This document shows, in pieces, positions 20,334-30,167 of a DNA stretch of 64,000 bases. Position numbers and translations under genes: made by a program. How positions within the stretch are numbered: the first letter of the stretch is position 1; each line of letters starts with the position of its first letter. The stretch spans positions 1 through 64,000 of the forward strand of contig JAFGXQ010000113.1 of the NCBI GenBank assembly GCA_016936575.1, written 5' to 3'. This stretch comes from Deltaproteobacteria bacterium. Its GTDB lineage: Bacteria > Myxococcota_A > Polyangia > JAAYKL01. The notes below the pieces were generated by a model, which was given only the letters and a program-made list of their open reading frames with translations, was not told the DNA's origin and searched no databases.

Positions 20334-23075
20334 CTAGCGCGCGATTCCCAGCAAGTAACCGTACAGCGCCTGCTTGCCGCGCATGGTTTGCTGTGGGGTG
20401 AACTCCGAGTGGGCCCATACGTAACGTGTATTAAAATAGAGCTCCGCTCTGGGCCAGTTCGCCGTGTCGGTCGGATAACAACTGTCCAGCAACCAACTCG
20501 GTCTGGCCATAATCATTGAACCCCAATCGTAGATATTTAAATAGGGGGTGTGCCCCGGGTGCATTCCCGGCGTCCCATCATCGCGGCCCGTGGTGTACGC
20601 GTTTTCGATGCTGCGTTTGTTCTCGAGGGCCGTGGCGGCAGTGGTCATCTGGATGAGGTTAGCCGGATTTCGCCCCAGCCCCCAATCTGCTTCCAATACC
20701 AGCGCCCGTTCAAACAGCTGCCTGTCGTTGCTCTCCGTCGCCACCGAATGGGCAATGATGGTGCGCTGCACGTTCTGGGCTGTATGGAAATAACCAAACA
20801 GATTGTCCGTGGCCCGCCGGGAGGGGCGACTTTCGTTGTAATTTACCTCTTTTTGTTTGGCTTGATAAATCACCGAAGCGCGCATGTTTTCATGCAGGGT
20901 CGGATAATGAATCGCTTCGTCAGTATGCAGGTAAGCGGCCACTGCGTACATCTGGTTGAAACCGTCGGAGTCTTTCAGTTCCGACTCCTCATCTGTAATA
21001 ACTGTTTCCTGATACAGGGCATCTTCATAGGCGGTGTTACCCGTCACGTTGTACAGCCACGCCGCTGCGGTCGCTTTCAAGTCGCGTCCCCGAATGTTCC
21101 CGTCGCCAATCCCTTGCACATCGTCAAGCATTTGTTCAGTCAGCCCGGATGCATAATTCCACGCCTCTTCTGCGGCATCCACATACTGGGTCATCAGGAG
21201 GGTATCGCCCTGAATGCGAAACGCCTCGGCCAGCATTGCTGCATTGACTGCATTGGCCCAGGCGGCAATTGCCGTATTGTCGGCTTGATACATAATATGC
21301 GTGGTGCTGTCCGCGTTGGTCAGCCCATGACTGTACCCCCCCTGGTACCGCAGCGAGAGCCAGAAATCCACTTCATTGCGCGCTTCATCAATGACATCCG
21401 GAATCCCGTTACCACTTTCCGGAATGCCCAGATCATCATCGCCGATGATTCCATCTGTCAGAATGTAGGGCAGTAGAATGTCGTAGATATTAGACACATG
21501 GCCCAGGTGGCGGTCCCAATCTGCCGCGTCGCTGTGGCCGCCGACGGCACTGTTGTTCTCAGGGGCGCCCGGCTTCACATAGGCGGCAAAGAACGCGGGT
21601 TGATCCCAGCGGTCTCCCCCTCCGGACCACTCGGCACGGTAGGGGTGCATATCCGTCACAACGATTGTACAATCCGCCGGGTCCTCTCCGGGAATCCAAA
21701 GGGGCCGTCTCGGCACCGGTGTCATATCCATGTTGTCCTGACCGATGCGCATGTAGAAATATCCCAGCGTAGAAATGCGGAACGGTTCGAATCGCGCCCG
21801 CTCGCCAATCACAAAACGCTCACTGGCGCCGACCCCTTCCACCGCCAGTCGATACACACCCGGCGCAAAGGTGCCGGTGAAATCCACGTGCCAGACATTT
21901 GATTGAACAAAATTATAGCCCTGGGCTTCAGACCCGTTGCTTTGTCCAAATGTCACCTGTCCCACTTCCTGCCGCGTTCCCGTATCCACATTGTACAAAT
22001 AGACGCGATTGCCCTCAAACGACGTGTAGTCGCGTGCCCCCCCGTCTCCCATCCAAATATATAAATCTGCCGCGTGAATCGCTGACCCGGGGTAATATCC
22101 CGAAAGGTTCACATGGACCGCTTCGGATGGACTGGTATTAATATCATATGTAAACGTAACACTTTCCACGTCGGTATTGGTACTACTGTCAATTTCAAGC
22201 GTGTACGTTGCGCCCTCCACCAACGACGAAGGGAGCTGCAGATACAACAGATGTTCCATTGTGGTGTCATAGGTATAATCGCTTCCCACCCACGCCATCT
22301 GTGCCATCCCGTTCAATTTGGATTTCCGGTACACAGCAACCGGATTCGCACCGCTCTCTCCATAGGCGGCGTCATCGCCGGATGAAATTGTCCAATTAGC
22401 GTTGGTTGTCGCTGCGCCGGTGTCCAGCGGCGGCCCGTACGTCACCGCACTATTGTTCGCTTCTTCGTTGCAACTCAAGTACGCACAGTCACCCAACCCG
22501 TCATCTACAAACACCACTTCTCCGTCCCAAAAACGAACCAACAAGTAGTCTTTGTCGACCACCTGCATACCGCGAAATTTATGACCTTCGTATTGCTGCG
22601 CATCCGTATCCACATCTGTGTCCCAAAGGTTCGACTCTGTGTCTGTATCGGTGTCCGCGTCTGAGTCCGTATCTGCATCCGTATCCGTATCCGCATCTGT
22701 ATCTGTATCCGTGTCTGTGTCCGTATCTGTATCCGTGTCTGCGTCCGTATCTGTATCCGTGTCTGCGTCCGCATCCGTGTCTGCGTCCGTATCTGTATCT
22801 GCATCCGTATCCGTATCGGTGTCTACGTCCGTATCCGCATCTGCGTCCGTATCCGCATCTGTGTCCATGTCCGCATCAGTGTCCGTGTCCGCATCAGTGT
22901 CCGTGTCCGCATCGGTGTCCGTGTCTGTGTCCGTATCTGCGTCTGAATCGGCGTCTGTATCGCTGTCCGCGTCGCCACTGCCGTTTGATGAACCGTCGTC
23001 ACTGCACCCTGCGCCTACTGTCAACAGCGTCAATACCATCCAAATAGACAGGATATGGATAGGAAAAGATTTCAT
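20334..23075 (-). CDS. Lipoprotein GH9-family glycoside hydrolase (cellulase-type)
   Basis: ATG at 23075 follows AAGGAG. The signal peptide ends GAGC. An acidic linker (about 36-150) leads to a region of roughly 275 residues that includes an Ig-like N-terminal domain ([21 protein letters not shown]), then the GH9 (alpha/alpha)6 domain. Family motifs are [12 protein letters not shown] with two Asp, [28 protein letters not shown] and [20 protein letters not shown] with the acid Glu. Substrate is probably beta-1,4-glucan or a related glucan; exact specificity is open. Its first 45 residues are nearly the same as those of the GH5 gene, and the 78-nt leader is duplicated as well. Confidence 0.9.
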   Translation of the reverse strand: MKSFPIHILSIWMVLTLLTVGAGCSDDGSSNGSGDADSDTDADSDADTDTDTDTDADTDTDADTDTDADMDTDADTDADADTDVDTDTDTDADTDTDADTDADADTDTDTDADTDTDTDTDTDTDTDADTDTDADTDSDADTDTDTESNLWDTDVDTDAQQYEGHKFRGMQVVDKDYLLVRFWDGEVVFVDDGLGDCAYLSCNEEANNSAVTYGPPLDTGAATTNANWTISSGDDAAYGESGANPVAVYRKSKLNGMAQMAWVGSDYTYDTTMEHLLYLQLPSSLVEGATYTLEIDSSTNTDVESVTFTYDINTSPSEAVHVNLSGYYPGSAIHAADLYIWMGDGGARDYTSFEGNRVYLYNVDTGTRQEVGQVTFGQSNGSEAQGYNFVQSNVWHVDFTGTFAPGVYRLAVEGVGASERFVIGERARFEPFRISTLGYFYMRIGQDNMDMTPVPRRPLWIPGEDPADCTIVVTDMHPYRAEWSGGGDRWDQPAFFAAYVKPGAPENNSAVGGHSDAADWDRHLGHVSNIYDILLPYILTDGIIGDDDLGIPESGNGIPDVIDEARNEVDFWLSLRYQGGYSHGLTNADSTTHIMYQADNTAIAAWANAVNAAMLAEAFRIQGDTLLMTQYVDAAEEAWNYASGLTEQMLDDVQGIGDGNIRGRDLKATAAAWLYNVTGNTAYEDALYQETVITDEESELKDSDGFNQMYAVAAYLHTDEAIHYPTLHENMRASVIYQAKQKEVNYNESRPSRRATDNLFGYFHTAQNVQRTIIAHSVATESNDRQLFERALVLEADWGLGRNPANLIQMTTAATALENKRSIENAYTTGRDDGTPGMHPGHTPYLNIYDWGSMIMARPSWLLDSCYPTDTANWPRAELYFNTRYVWAHSEFTPQQTMRGKQALYGYLLGIAR

Positions 23076-23153
23076 TCTATTCTCCTTGTGTGAGGAAAAA
23101 ACACTTCGCTCTTTCTCTTGGGTAGTGCCTGTCACGCGAATCGTTCGGTTCAA
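23076..23153 (-). promoter_or_regulatory. Duplicated 78-nt leader of the GH9 gene
   Basis: From TTGAACCGAAC to the ATG this leader is the same length as the one before GH5 (24835-24912) and matches it at 65 of 78 positions by hand alignment. TTGAACC resembles the -35 box of ECF promoters (G/TGAACC), and CACTACC follows 20 nt later. The class A element is absent, so another sigma factor, perhaps that of module 2, may act here. That is inference. Confidence 0.5.
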
Positions 23154-23184
23154 CTATTTAAAAAAAAATGCAGATAAACAACTT

Positions 23185-23343
23185 CTATACAGGGTTTCCT
23201 TCCCAACCACTATAGCATCGGCTGAAACCGATTCCCGCGTACCGCCGGCTTTCCGTATCACTCGCCGCAATTTCACCACGGCCCCAAATACCTCCGTTCC
23301 CGCCGCTGCAAGGTTCTGCGGTGATGCCGACATCGACGACAAG
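23185..23343 (-). pseudogene. Fragment of a duplicate of the lipoprotein gene at 24940-25701
   Basis: The minus strand reads [20 protein letters not shown] and onward to [20 protein letters not shown] before TAG. This matches the central part of the neighbouring lipoprotein (DGNGGVCGRGEI, WRYAGLGFSLCSSGWDE). There is no start and both ends are lost. Together with the duplicated leader it shows that the block lipoprotein-leader-signal peptide was tandemly copied and then eroded. Confidence 0.75.
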
Positions 23344-23358
23344 GACTCCTCCGGCCCG

Positions 23359-24834
23359 TTACAGGCAGGTGCCGTTCACCATGGAGTAGGGGCGGACCGA
23401 TGTGTTGGAGATGCTGTACGTGTCGGTGACGGCCACTTCCAGGCCCCACCCGGACAGGGTTGCGTATGTGCTGTCGCTGGTCATATCCATGGCGGCGCAG
23501 TCGCCATTGCCGGGCCCCCAGGACCAGGCCAGCCAGCCCATGCCGTTGCTTTCCGCTTCTTCAATTATCAATTTGTAGGGAATGGCGTCCACGCACCCGG
23601 GACCCTGGTGCGCGAACTCTCCGATGAGCACGGGCAGGTCCATGGCTACGGATTGTTCGATTTCTCCGGTCACGCGATCTTCCACGGTGGCATATCCGGT
23701 GTCCGTGCTGTGCCATGCGGAGGGCCACCACATGTGCACCGAAAACATGAGGTTGGAATCCGGATCGTGGGCCAGCAGGGAAGGTCCGTTGGTCTGCAGA
23801 ATGTCGATATTCTGTCCATAGCCGGCCCCGTCTATCACCAGCGGTGTCCTGTATCCGGCCGTTCGCATGCGGATGATAGCCGTCTGATAACCCGCAATAA
23901 AATCAGCGTCGCTGACGGCCTGACCCACTTCGTTGCCGATGTTTACCAGCAGGTTCTGTTCGTATTTCTGGATGACCGCAACCACAGCTGGCTGCACCCA
24001 CCAGTCCACCAGGGCGCTGAGGCCGGACCAGTCGCCGGTGGCGTCGTGCAGTTCGATGATGGGAATCAAACCGTTGTCGATAGCTCGACCGATAGCCGCG
24101 TCCATGAGGGCCGGGGTGGCGTAGGCGTCCGTGACCCAGACGATGCGGACCGCGTTGGCCCCGGTCTGGGCGATTTCGGGAAATGCATCCCCGGAGATGT
24201 CCGTCCAGACCGTCATCTTGTTCACCCCCCGCAGCACCACCTCCTCACCGCACCGATCGTAAAGGTGGCGCCCAGAAACCCAGTATCCCACGTGTGCGTC
24301 TCCATCGGTATCACTGTCCGTGTCAGCATCCGCATCCGTGTCGGCGTCGGTGTCCGCGTCGCCATCCGCATCCGTATCCGTGTCTGCGTCCGTATCCGTA
24401 TCTGCATCCGTATCTGCATCCGTATCTGCGTCCGTATCGGCATCCGTATCCGCATCGGCATCCGTATCGGCATCCGTATCGGCGTCCGTATCGGCATCCG
24501 TATCCGCATCGGCATCCGTATCGGCATCCGCATCGGCATCCGTATCTGAATCCGCATCGGCATCCGTATCTGCATCGGCATCCGTATCTGCATCGGCATC
24601 CGTATCTGAATCCGCATCCGTATCTGCATCCGCATCGGCATCCGTATCTGCGTCCGTATCGCTGTCCGCGTCTGCATCGGTATCTGCATCGGCATCAGAG
24701 TCCGTATCTGCGTCCGTGTCGCTGTCCGCGTCACCACTACCGGATGGGGAACCGTCGTCACTGCATCCCGCACCTATTATCAATAATGTCAGTATCATCC
24801 AAACAAACAGAATGTGGGTCGAAACAAATTTCAT
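23359..24834 (-). CDS. Lipoprotein GH5 beta-mannanase-like enzyme
   Basis: ATG at 24834 follows AAGGAG by 8 nt. The signal peptide ends GAGC. An acidic linker occupies residues 37-182. The GH5 TIM barrel (about 183-491) contains [39 protein letters not shown] (acid/base Glu), MFSVHMWW and [11 protein letters not shown] (nucleophile Glu). The pattern is that of subfamily 8 beta-1,4-mannanases. G+C in the catalytic region is visibly higher than in nearby genes, which hints at a different origin for the catalytic module than for the linker. It would cut mannan or galactomannan at the cell surface. Confidence 0.9.
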   Translation of the reverse strand: MKFVSTHILFVWMILTLLIIGAGCSDDGSPSGSGDADSDTDADTDSDADADTDADADSDTDADTDADADADTDADSDTDADADTDADADTDADADSDTDADADADTDADADTDADTDADTDADTDADADTDADTDADTDADTDADTDTDADTDTDADGDADTDADTDADADTDSDTDGDAHVGYWVSGRHLYDRCGEEVVLRGVNKMTVWTDISGDAFPEIAQTGANAVRIVWVTDAYATPALMDAAIGRAIDNGLIPIIELHDATGDWSGLSALVDWWVQPAVVAVIQKYEQNLLVNIGNEVGQAVSDADFIAGYQTAIIRMRTAGYRTPLVIDGAGYGQNIDILQTNGPSLLAHDPDSNLMFSVHMWWPSAWHSTDTGYATVEDRVTGEIEQSVAMDLPVLIGEFAHQGPGCVDAIPYKLIIEEAESNGMGWLAWSWGPGNGDCAAMDMTSDSTYATLSGWGLEVAVTDTYSISNTSVRPYSMVNGTCL

Positions 24835-24912
24835 TCAATGCTCCTTGTGTGAGTAAAAAACACCTCTCTCTTGCTCTCTGGTAGTGTCTCTCACACGTAT
24901 TGTTCGGTTCAA
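24835..24912 (-). promoter_or_regulatory. 78-nt leader of the GH5 gene, parent or sister of the GH9 leader
   Basis: TTGAACCGAAC at the far end, CACTACC 20 nt later, a T6 run and AAGGAG before the ATG are all shared with 23076-23153 at identical spacing. The variable positions are mainly in the transcribed part. A regulatory role is inferred. Confidence 0.5.
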
Positions 24913-24939
24913 CTATTTTAAAAATGCATATAAATAATT

Positions 24940-25701
24940 TTATAAGTGGTCGACCACCAACAACTGTACGCCGGTAATGCAAAAATCAAACGCAATGGGT
25001 GCAGCGGTTTCATTCCACATTTCAAATTGAAACGCGGTTACGTCCGGTACGGATAAGGGGGTGGTCTCATTCGGATGGGGTTCGCCATCCACAAAGAAAT
25101 AGTCCCGACGCTCCATCGTAGAGACGGCGGTGACGAAAGGATAACGGAGACCCTCTTGTGTAAAACACAACCACAGCTCCTCCGGGAGTGTGCCGGTCAC
25201 TTCAAAAGAAATCCCCACCAGTCGGTCCGCCAGATTTTCCACATAGGGGCATTCCGCCAGGGTAAACGATTCATAGGCAGGATCTTCATCCCAACCACTG
25301 CTGCACAGGCTGAAACCGAGTCCCGCGTACCGCCAGTTTTCCGTGTCACTCGGAACAATCTCACCACGGCCGCAAACACCTCCGTTGCCGTCGCTATAAT
25401 GTTCTGCAGTGCTGACGTCGTCGAAATAGGCGTACCACAATCCACGCAACCCCAAAGAGTTGCTCGCTGCTTCAATCCATACATACGTTTCTCCGGCAGC
25501 GGCGGCAGACATATAATCCATTCGATAAAAAAGAAGCGGCGCATCCGAATCACTGTCGCCATCTGTATTTGTCGATTCCGCCGGTTCTGTCGATGGTTCT
25601 GCGTTCATCGCACCAATGGAGTCCACCACCGTACACGCGCACCACATGGCTGAAAACAATATCCACGCAATAGAAACAGCGGCATAATAAAGAATTATCA
25701 T
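24940..25701 (-). CDS. Lipoprotein with CBM11/galactose-binding-like domain, unknown role
   Basis: ATG at 25701 (MIILYYAAVSIAW) is taken because it begins a signal peptide (lipobox WCAC or AMWC); the reading frame itself is open further upstream over the FecR gene. A short acidic spacer (NTDGDSDSD) precedes a beta-sandwich of about 200 residues (TYVWIEAASNSLG, WRYAGLGFSLC, ADRLVGISFEVTGTLPEELW, CITGVQLLVV). That layout resembles carbohydrate-binding-like domains with an internal GISF strand. No catalytic residues were recognised. It is the last gene of the second outer-membrane-protein/sigma/FecR cluster, 25 nt after FecR. It could be the extracellular ligand-binding part of the sensing system, which is inference. 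Confidence 0.65.
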   Translation of the reverse strand: MIILYYAAVSIAWILFSAMWCACTVVDSIGAMNAEPSTEPAESTNTDGDSDSDAPLLFYRMDYMSAAAAGETYVWIEAASNSLGLRGLWYAYFDDVSTAEHYSDGNGGVCGRGEIVPSDTENWRYAGLGFSLCSSGWDEDPAYESFTLAECPYVENLADRLVGISFEVTGTLPEELWLCFTQEGLRYPFVTAVSTMERRDYFFVDGEPHPNETTPLSVPDVTAFQFEMWNETAAPIAFDFCITGVQLLVVDHL

Positions 25702-25726
25702 TGGGTCAGTATACCGAATCAAACGT

Positions 25727-27082
25727 CTACTGGCGAGCCATCTCTGCAAGTCGTCGCGCAGCAGAAACCGCAGCCAATTCATCAGGGAACTGTTCCACCA
25801 GTTTTTCAAGACAGTTCTTCTCCGCGACCCGGTCCCCCAACGCCCGATGAGCGCCGGCTTTTCCAAGTAACGCTTCCGGAGTCAACGGCCCATCCTGTGT
25901 CAGATATGCCGTGAAGTGTGTGAGCGCCGCCTGGGATTGTCCAAGTCGGTACAACTCCAGGCGCCCCAGCGACACCAGCGCTGTACGCGCATCGTTTCCC
26001 TGAGGGTACTGCTGTATCAATTGTTTCAACCAATCGGCGGAATCCGCAAAACGGCCCTCTCTGCGAGCTGTCCGCGCCGACTGCAGCAGTTCCTCTGCCG
26101 AATAAGACGGCACCTTCGGAACATCAATTTTCTTTTTGGATACCGGGCGCACAACCGACAACGATGATGACATTTTCTCTGAAGAATCGTCTTTTTCATG
26201 GGCACAGGCGGTGTTGTCAAGCTCACTGAAAATGCGACCGTCATCCATGCAGCCCATCCGCTGTAGCTGCGCTGCCACCGCTTCGGGACGGGAGTCCGGC
26301 TGAGTGATCACCAGCGTATCGCCGAGACTTGCCGATTCGGCCTGTTTCGCCACGGACGCATCTCCGTTGTTCAGGTGAACCACAACACTGCCCTTGTGCA
26401 AGTACACCTGGGTACCGCCGTTCTGCCTCACCTCCACGGTAAACAGGGTACCGGTCACTTCCACCCACCCATGGGGCGTCTTGACGATGAATTTATCGCG
26501 CTCTTTTTGCGGATGCACCGAAAATAACGCCATCCCCTTGTTCACGTCTACCCGATAGCGAAGTGATCCTTCCCGAACCACCCGCGCAGACGTGCGCGTG
26601 GACAATCCCACGGCAATCCCTGTGGGCAAAGAAAATGACACCTCACCATCGGCCGTGTCAATCCACTGTTTGTCGGGAACCTGTTCACCCAATTTTACAG
26701 CCGTGTCATCACAGCGAACCTCTCCATGCAGCAATGAAAACCGACTCTCAGGAATGAACTCAGATACTTGAGTCACCTGGGGGGGCGGCGAATTCAGCCC
26801 AATGGGCTCATTCAAAGACGCCCCGCGATCCAGCGCGGCATATATAATCAATCCACTAAGTACAAAAACAAAACCGGCCACCGCTGCCCAAACACGTCCC
26901 CGGGTCACAGCAACGGACACTGGGGACGAAGCGTTCGCCCGATGGATAGCCTCGTCAATGGTGCGACGCCGGAATAAGTCATCTTCCTGAAGATGTCGAG
27001 CGTCCTGTTTTTTTTGTATTGCCAACAACGCCATCGCTTTATCGGCCAACGCAAAGGATTGTTCATGTTCCTTATTATTCAT
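25727..27082 (-). CDS. FecR-domain protein with TPR-like C-terminus, candidate anti-sigma regulator (module 2)
   Basis: ATG at 27082 lies one nucleotide past the sigma-factor stop, with AAGGGAAACGG upstream. A cytoplasmic helix-rich N-terminus (1-65) is followed by a membrane helix (about 67-86). The FecR core follows (DGEVSFSLPTGIAVGLS, VNKGMALFSVHPQKERDKFIV, VEVTGTLFTVEVRQNGGTQVYLHKGSVVVHL). The last 120 residues are TPR-like (SADWLKQLIQQYPQGNDARTALVSLGRLELY). The domain order is that of the FecR gene at 16700-17821, with low overall similarity. It probably controls the sigma factor encoded just upstream. Confidence 0.85.
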   Translation of the reverse strand: MNNKEHEQSFALADKAMALLAIQKKQDARHLQEDDLFRRRTIDEAIHRANASSPVSVAVTRGRVWAAVAGFVFVLSGLIIYAALDRGASLNEPIGLNSPPPQVTQVSEFIPESRFSLLHGEVRCDDTAVKLGEQVPDKQWIDTADGEVSFSLPTGIAVGLSTRTSARVVREGSLRYRVDVNKGMALFSVHPQKERDKFIVKTPHGWVEVTGTLFTVEVRQNGGTQVYLHKGSVVVHLNNGDASVAKQAESASLGDTLVITQPDSRPEAVAAQLQRMGCMDDGRIFSELDNTACAHEKDDSSEKMSSSLSVVRPVSKKKIDVPKVPSYSAEELLQSARTARREGRFADSADWLKQLIQQYPQGNDARTALVSLGRLELYRLGQSQAALTHFTAYLTQDGPLTPEALLGKAGAHRALGDRVAEKNCLEKLVEQFPDELAAVSAARRLAEMARQ

Positions 27083-27083
27083 C

Positions 27084-27713
27084 TCAAACCGTTTCCCTTT
27101 CCAGCCAGCCGGCAATGGCCGGATTCCGAGAAATCATCTTCTGCAACTTGGCGCGACCGCGCTTGATTCGATTTCGTACCGTTTCCTCAGGCGCATCCAC
27201 AATGTGTGCGATTTCAGCAATCCCCAGCTCCTCCACATACCGAAGCTGTATGCACAACGCTTGCGATGGTGACAGTCGCCTCAATAACCCATTTAAATAA
27301 TCACGAAGCTCGATATTCGAAATCTGCGCTTCGCCCTCCGGCCATTGCAGTTCAGGACGGGGAAAAAACGCCATCAGTCCCTCTCGACGACGCTGTTTGC
27401 GCACTGCCTTGCTCACAAGGCGAACAGTAACTTTTCGCGTCCAAGTTTCAAGGGAGCAATCTCCTCGATAGCCGCTAAGGGAACGCAACACTTCAATGAG
27501 GGATTCCTGCACGATGTCTTCCGCAGACAAAGACGAATTCAGTCCACAGGTCACCGTCGTGGTCACCAGATGATAGATGCGATTGGCCAAACGTCGTTGG
27601 GCAGTCAAATCTCCGACAACGCAGTCCCGTGCCAACTGAATATCTGCCTCTCGGGAAGGTGTCTGTTCTGCTTCTTTTTTAAGTTCTAGTGCCATCATCT
27701 CTACTGTGCGCAT
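27084..27713 (-). CDS. RNA polymerase sigma factor, ECF type (module 2)
   Basis: Region 2 (AEDIVQESLIEVLRSL, SLETWTRKVTVRLVSKA) and region 4 (LSPSQALCIQLRYVEELGIAEIAHIVDAPEETVRNRIKRG) are both clear. The start is set at 27713 (MRTVEMMALELK), giving 209 residues; 27698 or 27695 are alternatives, and the frame stays open upstream into the outer-membrane-protein gene without sigma-like sequence. It sits between the outer-membrane-protein gene and FecR. It is a candidate to recognise the TTGAACC leaders of GH9 and GH5, unproven. Confidence 0.88.
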   Translation of the reverse strand: MRTVEMMALELKKEAEQTPSREADIQLARDCVVGDLTAQRRLANRIYHLVTTTVTCGLNSSLSAEDIVQESLIEVLRSLSGYRGDCSLETWTRKVTVRLVSKAVRKQRRREGLMAFFPRPELQWPEGEAQISNIELRDYLNGLLRRLSPSQALCIQLRYVEELGIAEIAHIVDAPEETVRNRIKRGRAKLQKMISRNPAIAGWLERETV

Positions 27714-27741
27714 CACGAAAACAAACCGGTTCAAAAAAAGC

Positions 27742-28809
27742 TTAAAAGAACAATTGAAGCCCCACTGAAACAAACGGTTGAATCCGCCAGTATTCATCCA
27801 GTAGATGCGGACCGTTGTCGACCGCTGTCTCAACCTTTCGTGGCCAGATGCAAACCCCCGCTTCTACGAAAGCCGCCGCAATCGAAGAAATGACCACTTC
27901 TGTTTTTCCAAATGCCTGTATTTGAACGTTCCTCCGCCAATAGGGAGAATCCAGGGTCACATCTGTACGCTCCGAATGGGGTTCCATCCGGGAAAACACG
28001 AACGCCGCGCGCACACCGCCTCCGAGGCGCACGCGTTTTCCGTCGCCCAGGGCCAGGATTCCCAACTGCACCGGCAACCTGACAATCTCCATGCGCACGC
28101 CTGACTCCTCGCTGGAAATCCCGCCGTCCAGCCCGGCTCCAACCTCTACGCGCAGGGCCTTCAAAAAACGGTAGGCAACCTTCATCCGAGCCCCATGCGC
28201 AAAATGAGGGGTAAAGGAACCCAACGTGAGTCGGTATGCTGCATCTACATACCATCGGGCCGAGAGTGGCGGCTTTACCTCCGGCGGCGGCTCGGGCGGC
28301 GAATCCGGTTGCGCCGGTGTTTCCGGAGCGGGTGCGGGAACCAATTCTCCGGTATCCAACAGGAGTTCAATGGTAGTCAAAGAAATAATCCCCACCACAT
28401 CAGCGCGGCTCAATTCGCCGGCCCCCTCCAATTTTCGGGAAAACATTCGTACGGACGCGCCGTTTTTCACGTAAAAAAAGATCTGCTCCGGCGCTTCCAA
28501 ATCCCAATAAAACACCAATCGCGCCGGCCCCTGTAACAATACATCAGATGCTATCTCCTTTCGTTGTGTCGGTGTTTCGGCGCCCGAGGATACCCGTTGC
28601 ACCGACAACGCCAGGGATGCGCCCTTCAGACGATCTTTGACGCTGGTGACAATCAACTCCGTATCCGTTGTAAGGTGATGCTGGGATTGGAAAACCAACA
28701 ATGTCGCCTTGGGCAACGTCTCTTCTGCCATGGCAATGCCGGATACTCCAGACCATACAAGGGAGAGCAGCGTGATGACCCACCACCTTCGGCGTACACT
28801 ATCCATCAT
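27742..28809 (-). CDS. Exported protein, putative outer-membrane beta-barrel (module 2)
   Basis: The start at 28809 is preferred (MMDSVRRRWW) for its signal peptide (VITLLSLVWSGVSGIAMA). An N-terminal globular region of about 150 residues (ATLLVFQSQHHL, ASDVLLQGPARLVFYWDLE) is followed by a Pro-rich spacer (PAPAPETPAQPDSPPEPPP). The C-terminal strands are of barrel type (WYVDAAYRLTLGSF, MKVAYRFLKALRVEVGAGL, FVSVGLQLFF with terminal Phe). The terminal Phe is typical of outer-membrane barrels. The architecture matches the protein at 17818-18777. No family name can be assigned. Confidence 0.7.
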   Translation of the reverse strand: MMDSVRRRWWVITLLSLVWSGVSGIAMAEETLPKATLLVFQSQHHLTTDTELIVTSVKDRLKGASLALSVQRVSSGAETPTQRKEIASDVLLQGPARLVFYWDLEAPEQIFFYVKNGASVRMFSRKLEGAGELSRADVVGIISLTTIELLLDTGELVPAPAPETPAQPDSPPEPPPEVKPPLSARWYVDAAYRLTLGSFTPHFAHGARMKVAYRFLKALRVEVGAGLDGGISSEESGVRMEIVRLPVQLGILALGDGKRVRLGGGVRAAFVFSRMEPHSERTDVTLDSPYWRRNVQIQAFGKTEVVISSIAAAFVEAGVCIWPRKVETAVDNGPHLLDEYWRIQPFVSVGLQLFF

Positions 28810-29173
28810 ATTTCGGTTCCGGCTGTTACCATGAGCCGATTGTTGCAAAAGTGCTTTAAAAGCGCAAGATTCGTATTTTCAGAAAAGCAGACGTGCCGGA
28901 TAATCAGGGGAGACTAAGCTGCAACAATATCTGCCGACAGTCCTCCGAGTGCCGTGTGTTCCATCCTTCTAAAATACATCTTGAACTCGTCAGGGACGAC
29001 AAAATGAAAAAGCAGCGTCCAGATCTGACAAACTGTAAGCGTTGATGTTAGCGTTGATGCTGGGCGTTGATGCCGGGGGTCGTGATTCAACTTATGGGTT
29101 TATGCTGAATATGTCGAAATCCCCCTGGCCCGCTTTGGCAAGCGGAGAATTGTTCGGATATCAATGGGGCTGA
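28810..29173 (+). other. Intergenic region with short GCGTTGATG repeats
   Basis: This 364-nt gap holds the presumed promoter of the second sigma module, but no class A element or clear -35/-10 pair was seen. At 29038-29080 the unit GCGTTGATG recurs three times with small changes (AGCGTTGATG, TAGCGTTGATG, GGCGTTGATG). No gene or RNA was recognised. Confidence 0.4.
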
Positions 29174-29905
29174 TTAAGTTTCAGATGCGCGGTAGAGAAC
29201 GGGCATTTGGCCTTTCCATTTGTTCCACAGGGTGTCGTCGTTGATGAGTTCAGACATGAAATGCGCCACGTTGATGCGGCTGATTTGACCGGCGTCGAAA
29301 ATAGAACTGCGGGTGGGAGAGGGAACCGCTTTGTAGGGTGAAATCGCCTCCTCGTCAATTAGGCCGTCGGGACGAACCGCGGTCCATTCGATGTGTTTGT
29401 TATTTTGACCGATTTGTGTGCGTAAGTAATCCGCAGCCATTTCGTTGTCTTTGTGCGGAGGCAACAGCAGCCGAAGCATGCCGATGACCAGTTTTTGCCC
29501 AAATGAAATGGGTTCACTCAAATCTCGGTTGCTTACCCCCGAAGAATTCATCAACACAAACTTCACCGGCTTTGCGGCAGTAGACGTCTTTTTAATTGCC
29601 TCGCAAAACCGGCGTTCCGCCTCGACCACCAGTTTGCGCGGATGGCCGTACATGCCGGTGAATGAAATATTGTGCCCCAGGCACGAGGCAACCGCGTCGC
29701 AGTCCCGCACATGCGACGCTATCTGTTGGTCGCTCAGCTCCAGCAAATTGGCGGCAATTGTTGTCAGATTGCGATGATGTTTAAAAGATTCGGGCAGTTT
29801 TTCAACAGACCGAACGATTATGGTCACCTGGTGACCGCGGCGCAGCAGCATATCAGTCACATGGCGCCCGGTAGCGCCGCTGGCGCCAAGTACGATAATT
29901 TTCAT
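29174..29905 (-). CDS. NAD(P)-binding Rossmann-fold protein, NmrA/SDR-like
   Basis: The protein opens with the nucleotide-binding motif KIIVLGASGATGRHV, followed by SCLGHNISFTGMYGHPR, FVLMNSSGVSN and WTAVRPDGLIDEE, typical of atypical short-chain dehydrogenases (NAD(P)H-binding family). Length of 243 residues is usual. AAGAGGAAAGTG precedes the ATG. It has no signal peptide or acidic linker and is probably a cytoplasmic oxidoreductase or redox sensor. Substrate unknown. It stands alone between two intergenic gaps. Confidence 0.88.
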   Translation of the reverse strand: MKIIVLGASGATGRHVTDMLLRRGHQVTIIVRSVEKLPESFKHHRNLTTIAANLLELSDQQIASHVRDCDAVASCLGHNISFTGMYGHPRKLVVEAERRFCEAIKKTSTAAKPVKFVLMNSSGVSNRDLSEPISFGQKLVIGMLRLLLPPHKDNEMAADYLRTQIGQNNKHIEWTAVRPDGLIDEEAISPYKAVPSPTRSSIFDAGQISRINVAHFMSELINDDTLWNKWKGQMPVLYRASET

Positions 29906-30019
29906 GTAGACACTTTCCTCTTTTTTATTGGGTCGTCATGAAGCCCACGTTTTACCAGAAAGAACGAGTCATCTACGTTGTTCATAGCGAAACTACGGAC
30001 TCCAACAAATAAATTGCAC

Positions 30020-30056
30020 GTTACAATGTAACCTCCTAAACTGGTATCGCAATACC
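30020..30056 (+). promoter_or_regulatory. Two inverted repeats in the divergent intergenic region
   Basis: GTTAC-AAT-GTAAC (30020-30032) and GGTAT-CGCA-ATACC (30043-30056) lie between the NmrA-like gene and the diguanylate cyclase gene. Either may be an operator for a divergent promoter. No regulator is identified. Confidence 0.35.
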
Positions 30057-30167
30057 TATTAATGACATTCCACCCGCTTTGAGTTTGCGAAATGCACTAA
30101 CGAGTAGCGTCAGAATGCAATCGTTACGGAGGGTTTCGACAAAAACGCTGATTCCCCAGGAGTGTAT

